15,978 nucleotides of DNA, taken from Bacilli bacterium. Its GTDB lineage: Bacteria; Bacillota_I; Bacilli_A; RFN20; CAG-826. The stretch lies in NCBI GenBank assembly GCA_024413875.1, contig JAKSVY010000037.1, positions 1 to 15,978 of the forward strand, written 5' to 3'. A program made the translations under genes and the position numbers. The notes under the pieces were generated by a model. That model saw nothing but the letters and a program-made list of their open reading frames with translations, was not told where the DNA came from and did not search any database. Of the stretch, positions 6,321-13,899 are shown one piece after another (the stretch's first letter is position 1; every line of letters begins with the position of its first letter).

Positions 6321-7625
6321 TTATTTAATTATGATTGTGGTTAAGCTACCTTTAGGTAGAACTACCTGTAGGTGTTCTTTCTTATAATATATACAAGTAT
6401 CTTGTTCATCTAAGCTATTAAGAATATTCACAACAATTTCACCATTTGGATTTTTAACTGCGGATACTTTTACATTTTCATCATAAGTTGATGTGTATAA
6501 AATCTTCGCATCATTATCAATAAACCTAGAGAACATATACGTCTCGTTATATGTTGGACCTTTTTCCACTTTAAGCGTTTTAGTGTTTAACTTAACAGGA
6601 GCCTCACATCCACCGTTTTTATAATTCCCACGATCATGGAATGGTCCACCATCTTCATTTAGTAAAACATTCCACTCGACAATTGAGTTTGTACCACATC
6701 TAATATCATTTAATATTTCACATGAATATGAAAATTTAGTTCTATCAAAGTTATAGGCTACACAGAATTCTGTTTCTAAAATTTCTAAATCTGGATGTTT
6801 TTTACGAAGAGCTTCAATTGCATCGAAATGATTACCACTATACCAATGGAATGCTGCGCCTTTAAATAATCCAGGAGAAATTGAAACAGTTTCATCAACT
6901 CTTTCAAATAATCTTTCTTTATTGTGATCCCAGCAATATAAATCAATCTTAAGATTGTGCTTTGCTAAAACCTTAGTTAATACTTTTGCAAAATTAGCCT
7001 CATCTTCTGCCTCAAAAACACATGACTCCCATGTTTGAGTAGCTTTAGGTTCGTTTTGAATTGTAATAGCGTCAATATCAATTCCTTCATCCTTATATGC
7101 TTTAAGGAATTTATAGATGTATTCAGCGTACAATTCATAATATTCGAGTTTTAATTTACCGCCATGAAGTCTATCGTTATTAGTCTTCATAAAGGCCGGC
7201 ATTGACCAACAAGACGCAAAGAATCTAGGTTTAAAATATGCATTCTTAATTATGTCTTTAGTGAACTCAATAATTTGTCTATCTTTTGTAATAGAAAATG
7301 ATTCTAAAGATTCATCATTTTCATCAACATATGAATATGATTCAGTAGAAAAATCTGATGAACCAATACAAAGACGGAATCTAGAGTATCTAAGGCCATC
7401 TTTTCCAACAAGCATATCTAATACTTTTTGTTTTTCTTCTTTATTTAATAAAGAATAATTGAACGCTGATGAATTAGTGATCGCTCCACCAAATGATGAG
7501 AAATATGTTTTCTCTAAATCATATATGTTTAAAAGTCCCCATTCTCTATTACTAACAAAAGATGGGTTAAGTTTTAACTCTTTAATCTCGTTATCAAGTA
7601 ATTGATAAGCTTTAATAACTTCCAT
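6321..7625 (-). CDS. GH30 family glycosidase (glucosylceramidase / beta-glucosidase type), cytoplasmic
   Basis: Glycoside hydrolase family 30 enzyme of 434 residues, likely cleaving beta-linked glucose or a related sugar with retention. Numbering is from the ATG at 7625: SSFGGAITNSSAFN (about 43-56) is the family's early signature, TIQNEP carries the acid/base Glu192, AFHWY lies at 258-262, and LETEFC carries the likely nucleophile Glu286, aligned with the SEAC motif of human glucocerebrosidase. A beta-sandwich half typical of the family closes the protein (from about 365). The reading frame is open to an ATG at 7682, but the extra 19 codons overlap a perfect extended -10 (TGGTATAAT), so the apparent hydrophobic start (MFYIIKIISYF) is translated promoter, not a signal peptide. 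With start 7625 there is no export signal. Divergent from the GH20 gene and upstream of the cyclase gene. Confidence 0.88.
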   Translation of the reverse strand: MEVIKAYQLLDNEIKELKLNPSFVSNREWGLLNIYDLEKTYFSSFGGAITNSSAFNYSLLNKEEKQKVLDMLVGKDGLRYSRFRLCIGSSDFSTESYSYVDENDESLESFSITKDRQIIEFTKDIIKNAYFKPRFFASCWSMPAFMKTNNDRLHGGKLKLEYYELYAEYIYKFLKAYKDEGIDIDAITIQNEPKATQTWESCVFEAEDEANFAKVLTKVLAKHNLKIDLYCWDHNKERLFERVDETVSISPGLFKGAAFHWYSGNHFDAIEALRKKHPDLEILETEFCVAYNFDRTKFSYSCEILNDIRCGTNSIVEWNVLLNEDGGPFHDRGNYKNGGCEAPVKLNTKTLKVEKGPTYNETYMFSRFIDNDAKILYTSTYDENVKVSAVKNPNGEIVVNILNSLDEQDTCIYYKKEHLQVVLPKGSLTTIIIK

Positions 7626-7631
7626 ACATAA

Positions 7632-7640
7632 ATTATACCA
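7632..7640 (-). promoter_or_regulatory. Extended -10 promoter of the GH30 gene, leaderless
   Basis: On the - strand TGG-TATAAT (7640-7632) is a perfect extended -10. Six bases (TTATGT) separate it from the ATG at 7625, putting the transcription start at or beside the A of the start codon. No ribosome site exists in that space. The -35 region is poor, as expected for an extended -10. Confidence 0.6.
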
Positions 7641-7658
7641 ACATAATAAAAAGTAAGA

Positions 7659-7687
7659 TATAATTTTTATTATATAAAACATGGAGA
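7659..7687 (+). promoter_or_regulatory. -10 box and ribosome site of the GH20 gene
   Basis: TATAAT at 7659-7664 is followed by a leader of about 23 bases with GGAG at 7683-7686, 7 bases before the ATG at 7694. It lies 21 bases from the opposing GH30 -10 (7632-7637), so the two promoters share DNA and may compete for polymerase. No clear -35 is visible. Confidence 0.5.
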
Positions 7688-7693
7688 CAATAT

Positions 7694-9310
7694 ATGGAAT
7701 ATAGACACTTTGGAGTAATGCTTGATTGCTCTAGAAATCAAGTTATGAATGTTAATTCGCTTAAGCGTTTTATCGATTGCTTAGTGAAGATGGGATATAA
7801 CACTTTGGAGTTATATACCGAAGAAACATATGAGGTTAATAATGAACCATACTTTGGTTATATGAGGGGTCGTTATTCAAAAGAAGAAATAAAAGAAATT
7901 GATAGATATTGTTTAAGTAAAGGTGTAGAACTTATTCCTTGTATTCAAACACTCGCTCACTTGAATAACTTAACAAAAATACCAGCATATTCAGGTATGT
8001 TTGATATTAACGATATTCTTCTTATTGATGATGAAAGAACTTATAAATTAATTGATAACATGTTCTCTACTCTTGCTGAATGTTTCACAACTAGATTATG
8101 TAACATCGGCATGGACGAAGCTCATATGATGGGACTTGGTAAATATCTTGATTTACACGGATTTACTAACCGCACTGAATTATTTATCAAACATTTAAAT
8201 AAAGTCGCGGAAATTGCCAAAAAATATGGTTTTAACTGCCATATGTGGTCTGATATGTTCTTTAGACTTAATAATAATGGCCAATATTATCTAAAAGATC
8301 CAAAGCTTCCACTTGAATCAGTAAATAAACTTCCTGATAACATTTCTCTTACATATTGGGATTATTACAATAAAGACTTTGAACTTTATGACGCAATGTT
8401 TGCTGCCCACAATAAACTTGGTAGACCAGTTTGGTTTGCTGGTGGAGCGTGGACTTGGATGGGTATTGTTCCAAAGAATGAATTTAGCCTTATTACAATG
8501 GAACCTGCAATGAAGGCTGTTAAGAAAAATAAAATTGAAAACGTCTTAATGACTATGTGGGGGGATAATGGACATGAATGTTCACCGTTCTCTGTTCTTC
8601 CTTCCTTATATTACATTAGAAGAATTGCTGATGGGGAAACAGATGTTAATAAGATTAAAGAAGGCTTTGAAAAACTATTTGGAATTGCCTTTGATGACTT
8701 TATGAAAATCGATGTAGTTGACCACCTTCCAAAGAATGTAAAAAGAGGAATTGTTAACTGGTCAAATCCATCTAAACCACTTTTATATAATGACCCATTT
8801 ATTGGAATCTACGATAAGATCTTAGAATCAAAAGGACATATTCCATTTGATGAATACGCGAAAGAAGTTGAACCATTAACTCATAATAAAGATTTTGGTT
8901 ATATCTTCGATCCAATCTATAAACTCGCATTAACATTATCGGTTAAAGCTGAACTTGGCCAAAAGACAAGAAAAGCATATGATGCGAAAGATAAAGATGA
9001 ATTAAGAAGACTCGCTAACGAAGATTACACAAAATGTATTGAACTATTTAAAGATTTCTATAAATCATTTAAAGCTAGATGGATGAAAGACGCAAAAGCA
9101 TTTGGCTTCGAAATTCAAGATCACCGCTTAGGTGGCACCATTGCAAGAATTGAAAGTTGTAAAGAAACACTTCTTCAATATGTTGATGGATTAATCCCAA
9201 ACATTGATGAACTTGAAGAAACTCAACTTGATTTCTGGGAAAGAGATGATGATGGTGTATTCTTCGGAGGAAACCAATTCACAAGATTTATCTCAATAGC
9301 AGATATTTAA
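7694..9310 (+). CDS. GH20-type beta-N-acetylhexosaminidase, cytoplasmic
   Basis: A (beta/alpha)8-barrel glycosidase of 538 residues, most like family 20 beta-N-acetylhexosaminidases, which release terminal GlcNAc or GalNAc by substrate-assisted catalysis. The key evidence is NIGMDEAH, with the adjacent Asp141-Glu142 pair that is diagnostic for GH20. Supporting barrel-strand motifs are YNTLELYTEE (35-44), ELIPCIQTLAHL (79-90), HMWSDMFF (183-190), LTYWDYY (219-225), and Trp-rich pocket strands at AGGAWTWMG (249-257) and TMWGDNGHE (287-295). The last 150 or so residues are charged and mostly helical, replacing domains seen in classical GH20 enzymes; the usual N-terminal GH20b domain is absent. 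There is no signal peptide, so it acts on imported material. It has its own promoter and SD, divergent from GH30, and ends at a strong terminator. Confidence 0.83.
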   Translation: MEYRHFGVMLDCSRNQVMNVNSLKRFIDCLVKMGYNTLELYTEETYEVNNEPYFGYMRGRYSKEEIKEIDRYCLSKGVELIPCIQTLAHLNNLTKIPAYSGMFDINDILLIDDERTYKLIDNMFSTLAECFTTRLCNIGMDEAHMMGLGKYLDLHGFTNRTELFIKHLNKVAEIAKKYGFNCHMWSDMFFRLNNNGQYYLKDPKLPLESVNKLPDNISLTYWDYYNKDFELYDAMFAAHNKLGRPVWFAGGAWTWMGIVPKNEFSLITMEPAMKAVKKNKIENVLMTMWGDNGHECSPFSVLPSLYYIRRIADGETDVNKIKEGFEKLFGIAFDDFMKIDVVDHLPKNVKRGIVNWSNPSKPLLYNDPFIGIYDKILESKGHIPFDEYAKEVEPLTHNKDFGYIFDPIYKLALTLSVKAELGQKTRKAYDAKDKDELRRLANEDYTKCIELFKDFYKSFKARWMKDAKAFGFEIQDHRLGGTIARIESCKETLLQYVDGLIPNIDELEETQLDFWERDDDGVFFGGNQFTRFISIADI

Positions 9311-9328
9311 TCCTTATTGTTAATAATA

Positions 9329-9360
9329 AAAATGACTGGAGTTTGAATTCCAGTCATTTT
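9329..9360. terminator. Strong bidirectional terminator
   Basis: An 11- to 12-bp stem, AAAATGACTGG (9329-9339) with CCAGTCATTTT (9350-9360), closes a short loop. T-rich tracts follow on both strands. It ends the GH20 gene (stop 19 bases before) and the convergent secreted-protein gene (stop 28 bases away). Confidence 0.88.
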
Positions 9361-9387
9361 ATTTTGTTTAGTTAATCCTCAATAGAA

Positions 9388-11823
9388 TTATTCTACTGTT
9401 GGAGCAGTACATCTAACATTAGAGACGTATGTTTCAACTGGGTAATGTGGTGTTGAGTTTGTATCAGCAGCAGCAGTAATGAAGAAGTCATTGATGCCTT
9501 CAAACGCAGCGTCGCTAACATCTAAAGTGATGACAATCCATTGGTTAGCTGGGAGTTTAGATGCTGCACCAGCTTCTGTTGTAAGAGTTGTGTGATCTCT
9601 AACAATTGTAGTACCTGTAGATAATGTTGGATTATTATAGTGATCTGCTAATGCTGCAGATGTATTGTTTCCAACACCCCAGTGAATTCTGACGTTGAAT
9701 TGAGTAGACGCTTTGTTGTAGACATTTAAAGAAATAAGTGTCTTACCAGTTGCTCTAGCATTTTTAACTAAGTTTCTGTAATAAAGCTTGTAGTTAATTG
9801 TATAACCCATATCAGAAGTATTTGTGAATTCTGTAGTTGTTGTCTTTAAACAATCTTTTCTACCATCGAATGTAACACCTGTTTCATAAGTGAATACTCC
9901 TGGGTGAGCTGCTGGGCAATAGTAATCAAGAGAAGATGACATTGTTGTAGCAATTTGTCCACAAGATGAACATCTTGTTCCGCAATTAACACCAGTTGAG
10001 AATTCCTCAAGAGTTGTGTGATCACATGGTGTTCTTAAATCAGCAGTAACACTATGTGTACCAGCAGCATAGAAGTTAACATAGATTGTCTTTCCTGCCA
10101 TAGATGCTGATGCCTTTGTTAAATCAAAGATGATTGTGAATTTTGAAGTTTCTACAGCTTTTGAAATAGAATATGTTTCTGAATTGTAGTTTAAACTACT
10201 TCCAAATTCATCAAATACATCTTTAACCATAGCATTTGAAGACCAGTTGATCTTTGTAGATTGTGTTGGGAATTGTCTTCCAGCTTCGCCAGCAAAATCA
10301 ATATAAAGGTCATATGTTTTAACTGTTTGAATTGTAAGTGCTAATTCAGTTCTTCCTTCTAAATCAGTTGGTAAATTGAAGTATACACGAGAATTGAATG
10401 AAGGACCTGTTGTTGTATATGTTCCATCGTGATTATCAGTAATAACGTCTGCTGAAGTGTATGGTTTTAAGCGTTTCCAAGGAGCTGTTTCTGTTTCAAC
10501 AGTAGCTGTTTCTAATCTTTCACCACAAACTGGGCAAACTTGATATGTTCCAACACCTTGATATTGATAAGGTGTCTCAGATGTAATTGTTTCATATGCA
10601 GCGTGACCACATACAGTTGTTTTGAATGTGATGTCGTCTAATGTGACTGAAACTCCAGCGTTAGAAGTTCCGAATAATAAACTATCAATTGTTGTTACTC
10701 CTGTTGCGTCATATGTAACAGAAACTTTTTTACCAACAGCAGACTTGCCTGCTAAATCTTCACCAGTTGTAGCATCAACGAATGAGACAACTTTACCATA
10801 AGATTCCCATCCTTGAGTTTTAGTTAAAACTTTTGTAGCAAAGACTCTAGCATGACTTGTGCCAGCGCGGTTACCGTTAACACCAATATAGAGGTCACAG
10901 TTTTGTCCACCCCAGCCTGTAGCGCCATTTTCAACATTTAATGTGAATGTGAACGTAATAACTTTTCTACCTTCAAGACCTAAGAATACTGAACCATTTG
11001 CTGGAACGATATCTAAATAGTCAGGGCCTGTTGTTGTCCATGTTTTTGTTGCAGGTGTATATGTTGATTTTCCATATCTACATAAGAAGTTACTACCATC
11101 ACCATTTAATGCATCTGAGTGAACCCATGGTGCTTGTTCAGTGACGTTATATGCAACCTTATCACCATTAGCAGTTGTGAATTCTTTACCAGCATAATCA
11201 TATTTGTAAGCTGGTCCGTCTTTTGATGTGATTGTACCAACTACTGGTTCACACTTGTAAGTGACTTCAACCTTAGAGATGCAAAGATCAAAATTAACTC
11301 TTGCTTCAATTGCAATGTAACTTGGTTCAAATCCATCTGCGAAAGTGTATGTACCATTTTTGATGTTCACTCTAGCAGTATTAGTTTCAGAAACATCAAT
11401 TTGTTCATATCCATAATAGATATTGAATTCACTTGTTGATAATGATGTTGGGTTTGGATCAGTAGTTGAATAAGAATAAATATTAATTGTCTTTACGGAA
11501 TAAAGAGCTGTATTGTTCTTAATGTAACCACCAACACCATTTAAAACCTTGTAGAAACAAATACAGTCATTATATGCTGTTGTTCCAGGACGTGTGTCGA
11601 ATCTACTATAAGAGAAGTCGACTGTGTTACCTTGTTCTGTAGTAGCTGTTAATGTAGTAGATGTTCTTGCAGACATTTTGTTAATTGTAAGCTTGTTTTC
11701 AACTTCAGAAGCCTTAACAAAACTACTAAATCCTTTTGAAGCTAAAGGGCTTAATGCAATTGCAGCAGCGCCGATAGTAACAGTAGAAATAGCAGCTAAA
11801 ACAATTTTTCTTGCGTTTTTCAT
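9388..11823 (-). CDS. Large secreted modular protein with duplicated beta-rich modules and Cys/His knuckles
   Basis: 811 residues, not assignable to a named enzyme family. A signal peptide (about 1-38, likely cut after VKA) exports it; there is no LPXTG motif or C-terminal membrane helix, so it is free or held by binding. An N-terminal Thr/Ser/Tyr-rich, beta-looking module spans about 43-192. Two related modules follow: about 230-400 (APWVHSD, TWTTTGP, LEGRKV, CDLYIGVNG) and 447-600 (APWKRLK, TYTTTGP, LEGRTE, YDLYIDFAG). Each is preceded or followed by a knuckle: CGH then CPVCG (405-433), and CDH then CGTRCSSCG (600-622). A further beta-type module (about 640-811) ends the chain. The knuckles resemble the CxH...CxxCG spacers common in surface proteins of gut Firmicutes. 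Carbohydrate or host-surface binding is the likeliest role, by inference. A clear promoter, leader hairpin and SD (AAAGGA, 8 bases before ATG) suggest good expression. Confidence 0.85.
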   Translation of the reverse strand: MKNARKIVLAAISTVTIGAAAIALSPLASKGFSSFVKASEVENKLTINKMSARTSTTLTATTEQGNTVDFSYSRFDTRPGTTAYNDCICFYKVLNGVGGYIKNNTALYSVKTINIYSYSTTDPNPTSLSTSEFNIYYGYEQIDVSETNTARVNIKNGTYTFADGFEPSYIAIEARVNFDLCISKVEVTYKCEPVVGTITSKDGPAYKYDYAGKEFTTANGDKVAYNVTEQAPWVHSDALNGDGSNFLCRYGKSTYTPATKTWTTTGPDYLDIVPANGSVFLGLEGRKVITFTFTLNVENGATGWGGQNCDLYIGVNGNRAGTSHARVFATKVLTKTQGWESYGKVVSFVDATTGEDLAGKSAVGKKVSVTYDATGVTTIDSLLFGTSNAGVSVTLDDITFKTTVCGHAAYETITSETPYQYQGVGTYQVCPVCGERLETATVETETAPWKRLKPYTSADVITDNHDGTYTTTGPSFNSRVYFNLPTDLEGRTELALTIQTVKTYDLYIDFAGEAGRQFPTQSTKINWSSNAMVKDVFDEFGSSLNYNSETYSISKAVETSKFTIIFDLTKASASMAGKTIYVNFYAAGTHSVTADLRTPCDHTTLEEFSTGVNCGTRCSSCGQIATTMSSSLDYYCPAAHPGVFTYETGVTFDGRKDCLKTTTTEFTNTSDMGYTINYKLYYRNLVKNARATGKTLISLNVYNKASTQFNVRIHWGVGNNTSAALADHYNNPTLSTGTTIVRDHTTLTTEAGAASKLPANQWIVITLDVSDAAFEGINDFFITAAADTNSTPHYPVETYVSNVRCTAPTVE

Positions 11824-11840
11824 ATTGCTTTTCCTTTCAT

Positions 11841-11878
11841 GTGGAAGTTATTTCATAACGAATATAACAACATTCCAC
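11841..11878 (-). promoter_or_regulatory. Stem-loop in the leader of the secreted-protein mRNA
   Basis: In the transcript GTGGAA (11878-11873) pairs with TTCCAC (11846-11841), and GTTAT (11868-11864) with ATAAC (11851-11847), leaving a 4-base bulge on one side and a 12-base loop. The hairpin starts about 5 bases from the predicted 5' end and finishes just before the ribosome site (11837-11832). It could be a 5' stabiliser or a control element. Confidence 0.55.
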
Positions 11879-11889
11879 TTTATGTATAA

Positions 11890-11918
11890 ATAATAATTAT
11901 TTAAATAGTGGCTTTCAA
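11890..11918 (-). promoter_or_regulatory. Promoter of the secreted-protein gene
   Basis: On the - strand TTGAAA (11918-11913), exactly 17 bases, then TATTAT (11895-11890): each hexamer has one mismatch to consensus. Transcription would start near 11883, giving a leader of about 60 bases. This is the best two-hexamer promoter in the window. A very AT-rich stretch (11930-11990) upstream could act as an UP element. Confidence 0.7.
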
Positions 11919-11950
11919 TACGTGAAAACGCATTATTTTTTACTATTTTT

Positions 11951-11968
11951 ATTATTATTAATAATAAT
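11951..11968. repeat. 18-bp perfect AT palindrome
   Basis: ATTATTATTAATAATAAT reads the same on both strands. It lies upstream of the secreted-protein promoter and downstream of the phosphofructokinase terminator. It may be an operator or DNA-bending site, but in DNA this AT-rich it could be chance. The rest of the 266-base gap (11824-12089) holds the leader, promoter and terminator listed separately, and no gene. Confidence 0.35.
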
Positions 11969-12042
11969 TCATTATTTGTGAAAAATTTGGTTAATTACAG
12001 CATTTTTTGCTATTTTAAGAATTACAACTTTTCAAAGAAAAA

Positions 12043-12066
12043 GACACCTTGTATAACCAAAGTGCC
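12043..12066 (-). terminator. Terminator of the phosphofructokinase gene
   Basis: On the - strand GGCACTTTG (12066-12058) pairs with CAAGGTGTC (12051-12043), giving 9 bp including two G-T pairs, around a 6-base loop. TTTTTCTTT follows. It begins 24 bases after the stop of the phosphofructokinase gene. Confidence 0.8.
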
Positions 12067-12089
12067 TATATATTTATTAACAATAAGGA

Positions 12090-13748
12090 TTATAGTTTTT
12101 CAAGAGCTAATGTTCTTGTTGTTAAGTCACAAACTTCAGATGGTCCATAGTATTGGATTGCGCCTGGGAATGTGTAGCATGTTTCAACTGCCCATGTATC
12201 TCTGTTAGCTTCGAAGAACTTGAATGGCTTACCATTGAGATCTACTAATGCTTTTCTGATAACTGGCTTATCTTCACCATGACGTCTTTCCATGTTCATC
12301 ATCTTTGTAATTGGCATACCGCCTGCAACCCATTCTTCAGCTGGTCTAGAAAGGTTAGAAACTTTTGAAAGGTAACCTGTGTAACCATATTGAATTAACA
12401 TGAATGCGTTGTAACCAAGTGAGTAGCAGTAATCAGCATCGAAGTTTGATGGGAATGCACATCTTCCCTCGTAACCGAAGAAGTGATGTAATGGATTGAA
12501 TTTACCCTTATATGTTCCTGCTGCTTTTCTCTTAGCGAGTTCTGTCTTAACTAAAGCAGAGAATAATTTTTCTGATTCAATGAGAGAAACTTGAACGTTA
12601 CCATGTGGATCTCTTTCAAGGAATAATTGTTGTTGAACGAGTTCTGGAAGTGATGCAAATAATTCAAATGCTTCTTTTGTTAAACCAGCTTCGATGAATG
12701 CATATTTTTCTTTCCAAGTATTTAATGCATTGAATTTAACTGCGTTTTCACCAACGAGTAATTCATTAATTTCCTTAATTAATGCTGAGAATTCAGGGAT
12801 GAATTCAACAACACCTTCAGGAATGATAGCAACACCGAAGTTCATACCGTTGTTACCACGTGTTTCAACTGAGTTTGCAATGTAGTTTGTGATTTCAGAA
12901 AGTGACATTTTCTTTTCTGCAACTTCTTCAGAAACTAAGCAAATGTTAGGTTGTGTTTCAAGAGCACATTCAAGTGCAACGTGTGATGCTGAGCGACCCA
13001 TAACCTTAACAAAGTGCCAATACTTCTTAGCAGAGTTAGCGTCTCTTTCGATGTTACCGATTAATTCAGAATATGTCTTAGCAGCTGTATCGAAACCGAA
13101 TGAGCATTCAATATCTTCGTTCTTAAGGTCACCATCAATTGTCTTAGGGCAACCAATAACTTGAACACCTGTGTTATTAGCAGCAAAGTATTCTGCTAAA
13201 ACAGCAGCGTTTGTATTTGAGTCATCACCACCAATGATTACGATAGCGGTAATTCCATGTTTCTTACAAACTTCAGCAGCAACTGCGAATTGTTCTTTAG
13301 TTTCGAGTTTTGTACGGCCTGAACCAATGATATCGAAACCACCTGTGTTTCTATATGCATCGATATATGCATCATCGAATTCAACATACTTATCTTCGAT
13401 TAATCCTGATGGGCCACCTAAGAAACCATATAAAACGTTTTCTTTGTTGGTTGCCTTTAAAGCATCGTATAAGCCAGAGATGACGTTGTGTCCTCCTGGA
13501 GCTTGTCCACCTGAAAGGATAACACCGACAACTTGCTTCTTTGAAGCAGATGTGTTTTGTCCTTTTTGGAAAGTAATTTCTTTCTTACCATATGTGTTTG
13601 GGAATAAAGCTTTGATCTTTTCTTGATCTGCAACTGATTGAGTTGCTTCGCCTTCTTTAACACAGATTTCTGCGACACCATTTCTTAACATTCCAGGAAG
13701 TTTTGGATTGTATTGGTATCTCGCTACTTGAAGTGGTGATAACTTCAT
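12090..13748 (-). CDS. Pyrophosphate-dependent phosphofructokinase (long type)
   Basis: Phosphorylates fructose 6-phosphate to fructose 1,6-bisphosphate with pyrophosphate in place of ATP, reversibly, in the cytoplasm. Counting from the ATG at 13748 gives 552 residues, usual for the long (plant beta-like, Treponema/Borrelia type) PFP group. Motifs are [10 protein letters not shown] (79-88, phosphate binding), GGDDSN (173-178), whose second Asp replaces the Gly of ATP enzymes, PKTIDGDL (201-208), where Lys is the PPi-type marker and Asp the catalytic base, and [11 protein letters not shown] (250-260, sugar binding). A TTG two codons upstream (13754) is in frame but only 3 bases from the ribosome core GGAG, whereas the ATG is 9 bases away, so I chose the ATG. 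It is a single-gene unit with its own promoter, leader hairpin and terminator. A PPi enzyme fits fermentative, energy-limited metabolism. Confidence 0.95.
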   Translation of the reverse strand: MKLSPLQVARYQYNPKLPGMLRNGVAEICVKEGEATQSVADQEKIKALFPNTYGKKEITFQKGQNTSASKKQVVGVILSGGQAPGGHNVISGLYDALKATNKENVLYGFLGGPSGLIEDKYVEFDDAYIDAYRNTGGFDIIGSGRTKLETKEQFAVAAEVCKKHGITAIVIIGGDDSNTNAAVLAEYFAANNTGVQVIGCPKTIDGDLKNEDIECSFGFDTAAKTYSELIGNIERDANSAKKYWHFVKVMGRSASHVALECALETQPNICLVSEEVAEKKMSLSEITNYIANSVETRGNNGMNFGVAIIPEGVVEFIPEFSALIKEINELLVGENAVKFNALNTWKEKYAFIEAGLTKEAFELFASLPELVQQQLFLERDPHGNVQVSLIESEKLFSALVKTELAKRKAAGTYKGKFNPLHHFFGYEGRCAFPSNFDADYCYSLGYNAFMLIQYGYTGYLSKVSNLSRPAEEWVAGGMPITKMMNMERRHGEDKPVIRKALVDLNGKPFKFFEANRDTWAVETCYTFPGAIQYYGPSEVCDLTTRTLALEKL

Positions 13749-13756
13749 ATTCAATA

Positions 13757-13764
13757 TCTCCTTT
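13757..13764 (-). promoter_or_regulatory. Ribosome site that decides the phosphofructokinase start
   Basis: On the - strand AAAGGAGA (13764-13757) is strongly complementary to the 16S rRNA end. Its spacing (8-9 bases) fits the ATG at 13748 and not the in-frame TTG at 13754. Confidence 0.85.
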
Positions 13765-13771
13765 AATTTGT

Positions 13772-13794
13772 AACCATTTATTATTCAAATGGTT
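13772..13794 (-). promoter_or_regulatory. Stem-loop in the phosphofructokinase leader
   Basis: AACCATTT (13794-13787 on the - strand) pairs perfectly with AAATGGTT (13779-13772), 8 bp around a 7-base loop. It lies about 6 bases from the predicted 5' end and 8 bases ahead of the ribosome site. There is no T-run, so it is not a terminator; a 5' stabilising hairpin is plausible. Confidence 0.55.
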
Positions 13795-13806
13795 TATTCG
13801 CTTGAT

Positions 13807-13812
13807 ATTATA
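13807..13812 (-). promoter_or_regulatory. -10 box of the phosphofructokinase gene
   Basis: Perfect TATAAT on the - strand, giving a start near 13800 and a leader of about 52 bases. No convincing -35 or extended -10 accompanies it. Confidence 0.45.
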
Positions 13813-13862
13813 CTTGATTTGCTCGATAAATAAATTTATTTATGAAAAAACATTCAAAAGAA

Positions 13863-13887
13863 AAGCGAACTTTCATCTAGTTCGCTT
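13863..13887 (-). terminator. Terminator of the GH63 gene
   Basis: A 9-bp perfect stem, AAGCGAACT with AGTTCGCTT, around a 7-base loop, then TTCTTTTGAATG on the - strand. It begins 12 bases after the GH63 stop and separates that gene from phosphofructokinase. Confidence 0.85.
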
Positions 13888-13899
13888 GCTTAATTTATT

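Noticed and set aside
7626..7682. Hydrophobic 19-residue N-terminal extension of the GH30 protein as a signal anchor.
   Set aside because: The DNA there holds a perfect extended -10 promoter and no ribosome site; the start at 7625 fits better.
11820..11840. Six-codon upstream frame (MKGKAI) at 11840 whose TGA overlaps the ATG of the secreted-protein gene.
   Set aside because: It has no ribosome site of its own, as its start falls at the base of the leader hairpin and it reads through the SD; probably chance, although ATGA overlap is compatible with coupling.
11930..12089. Possible riboswitch or small RNA in the longest gene-free gap.
   Set aside because: Only a terminator and AT-rich sequence are visible upstream of the promoter; no aptamer-like set of paired elements could be found by eye.
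12694..13626. Three open frames on the + strand (12694-12885, 12889-13164, 13171-13626) opposite phosphofructokinase.
   Set aside because: The phosphofructokinase frame on the other strand is unmistakable; these are antisense shadows without ribosome sites or recognisable sequence.
13749..13754. TTG start for phosphofructokinase at 13754.
   Set aside because: It is only 3 bases from the ribosome core, while the ATG two codons later has the normal spacing.
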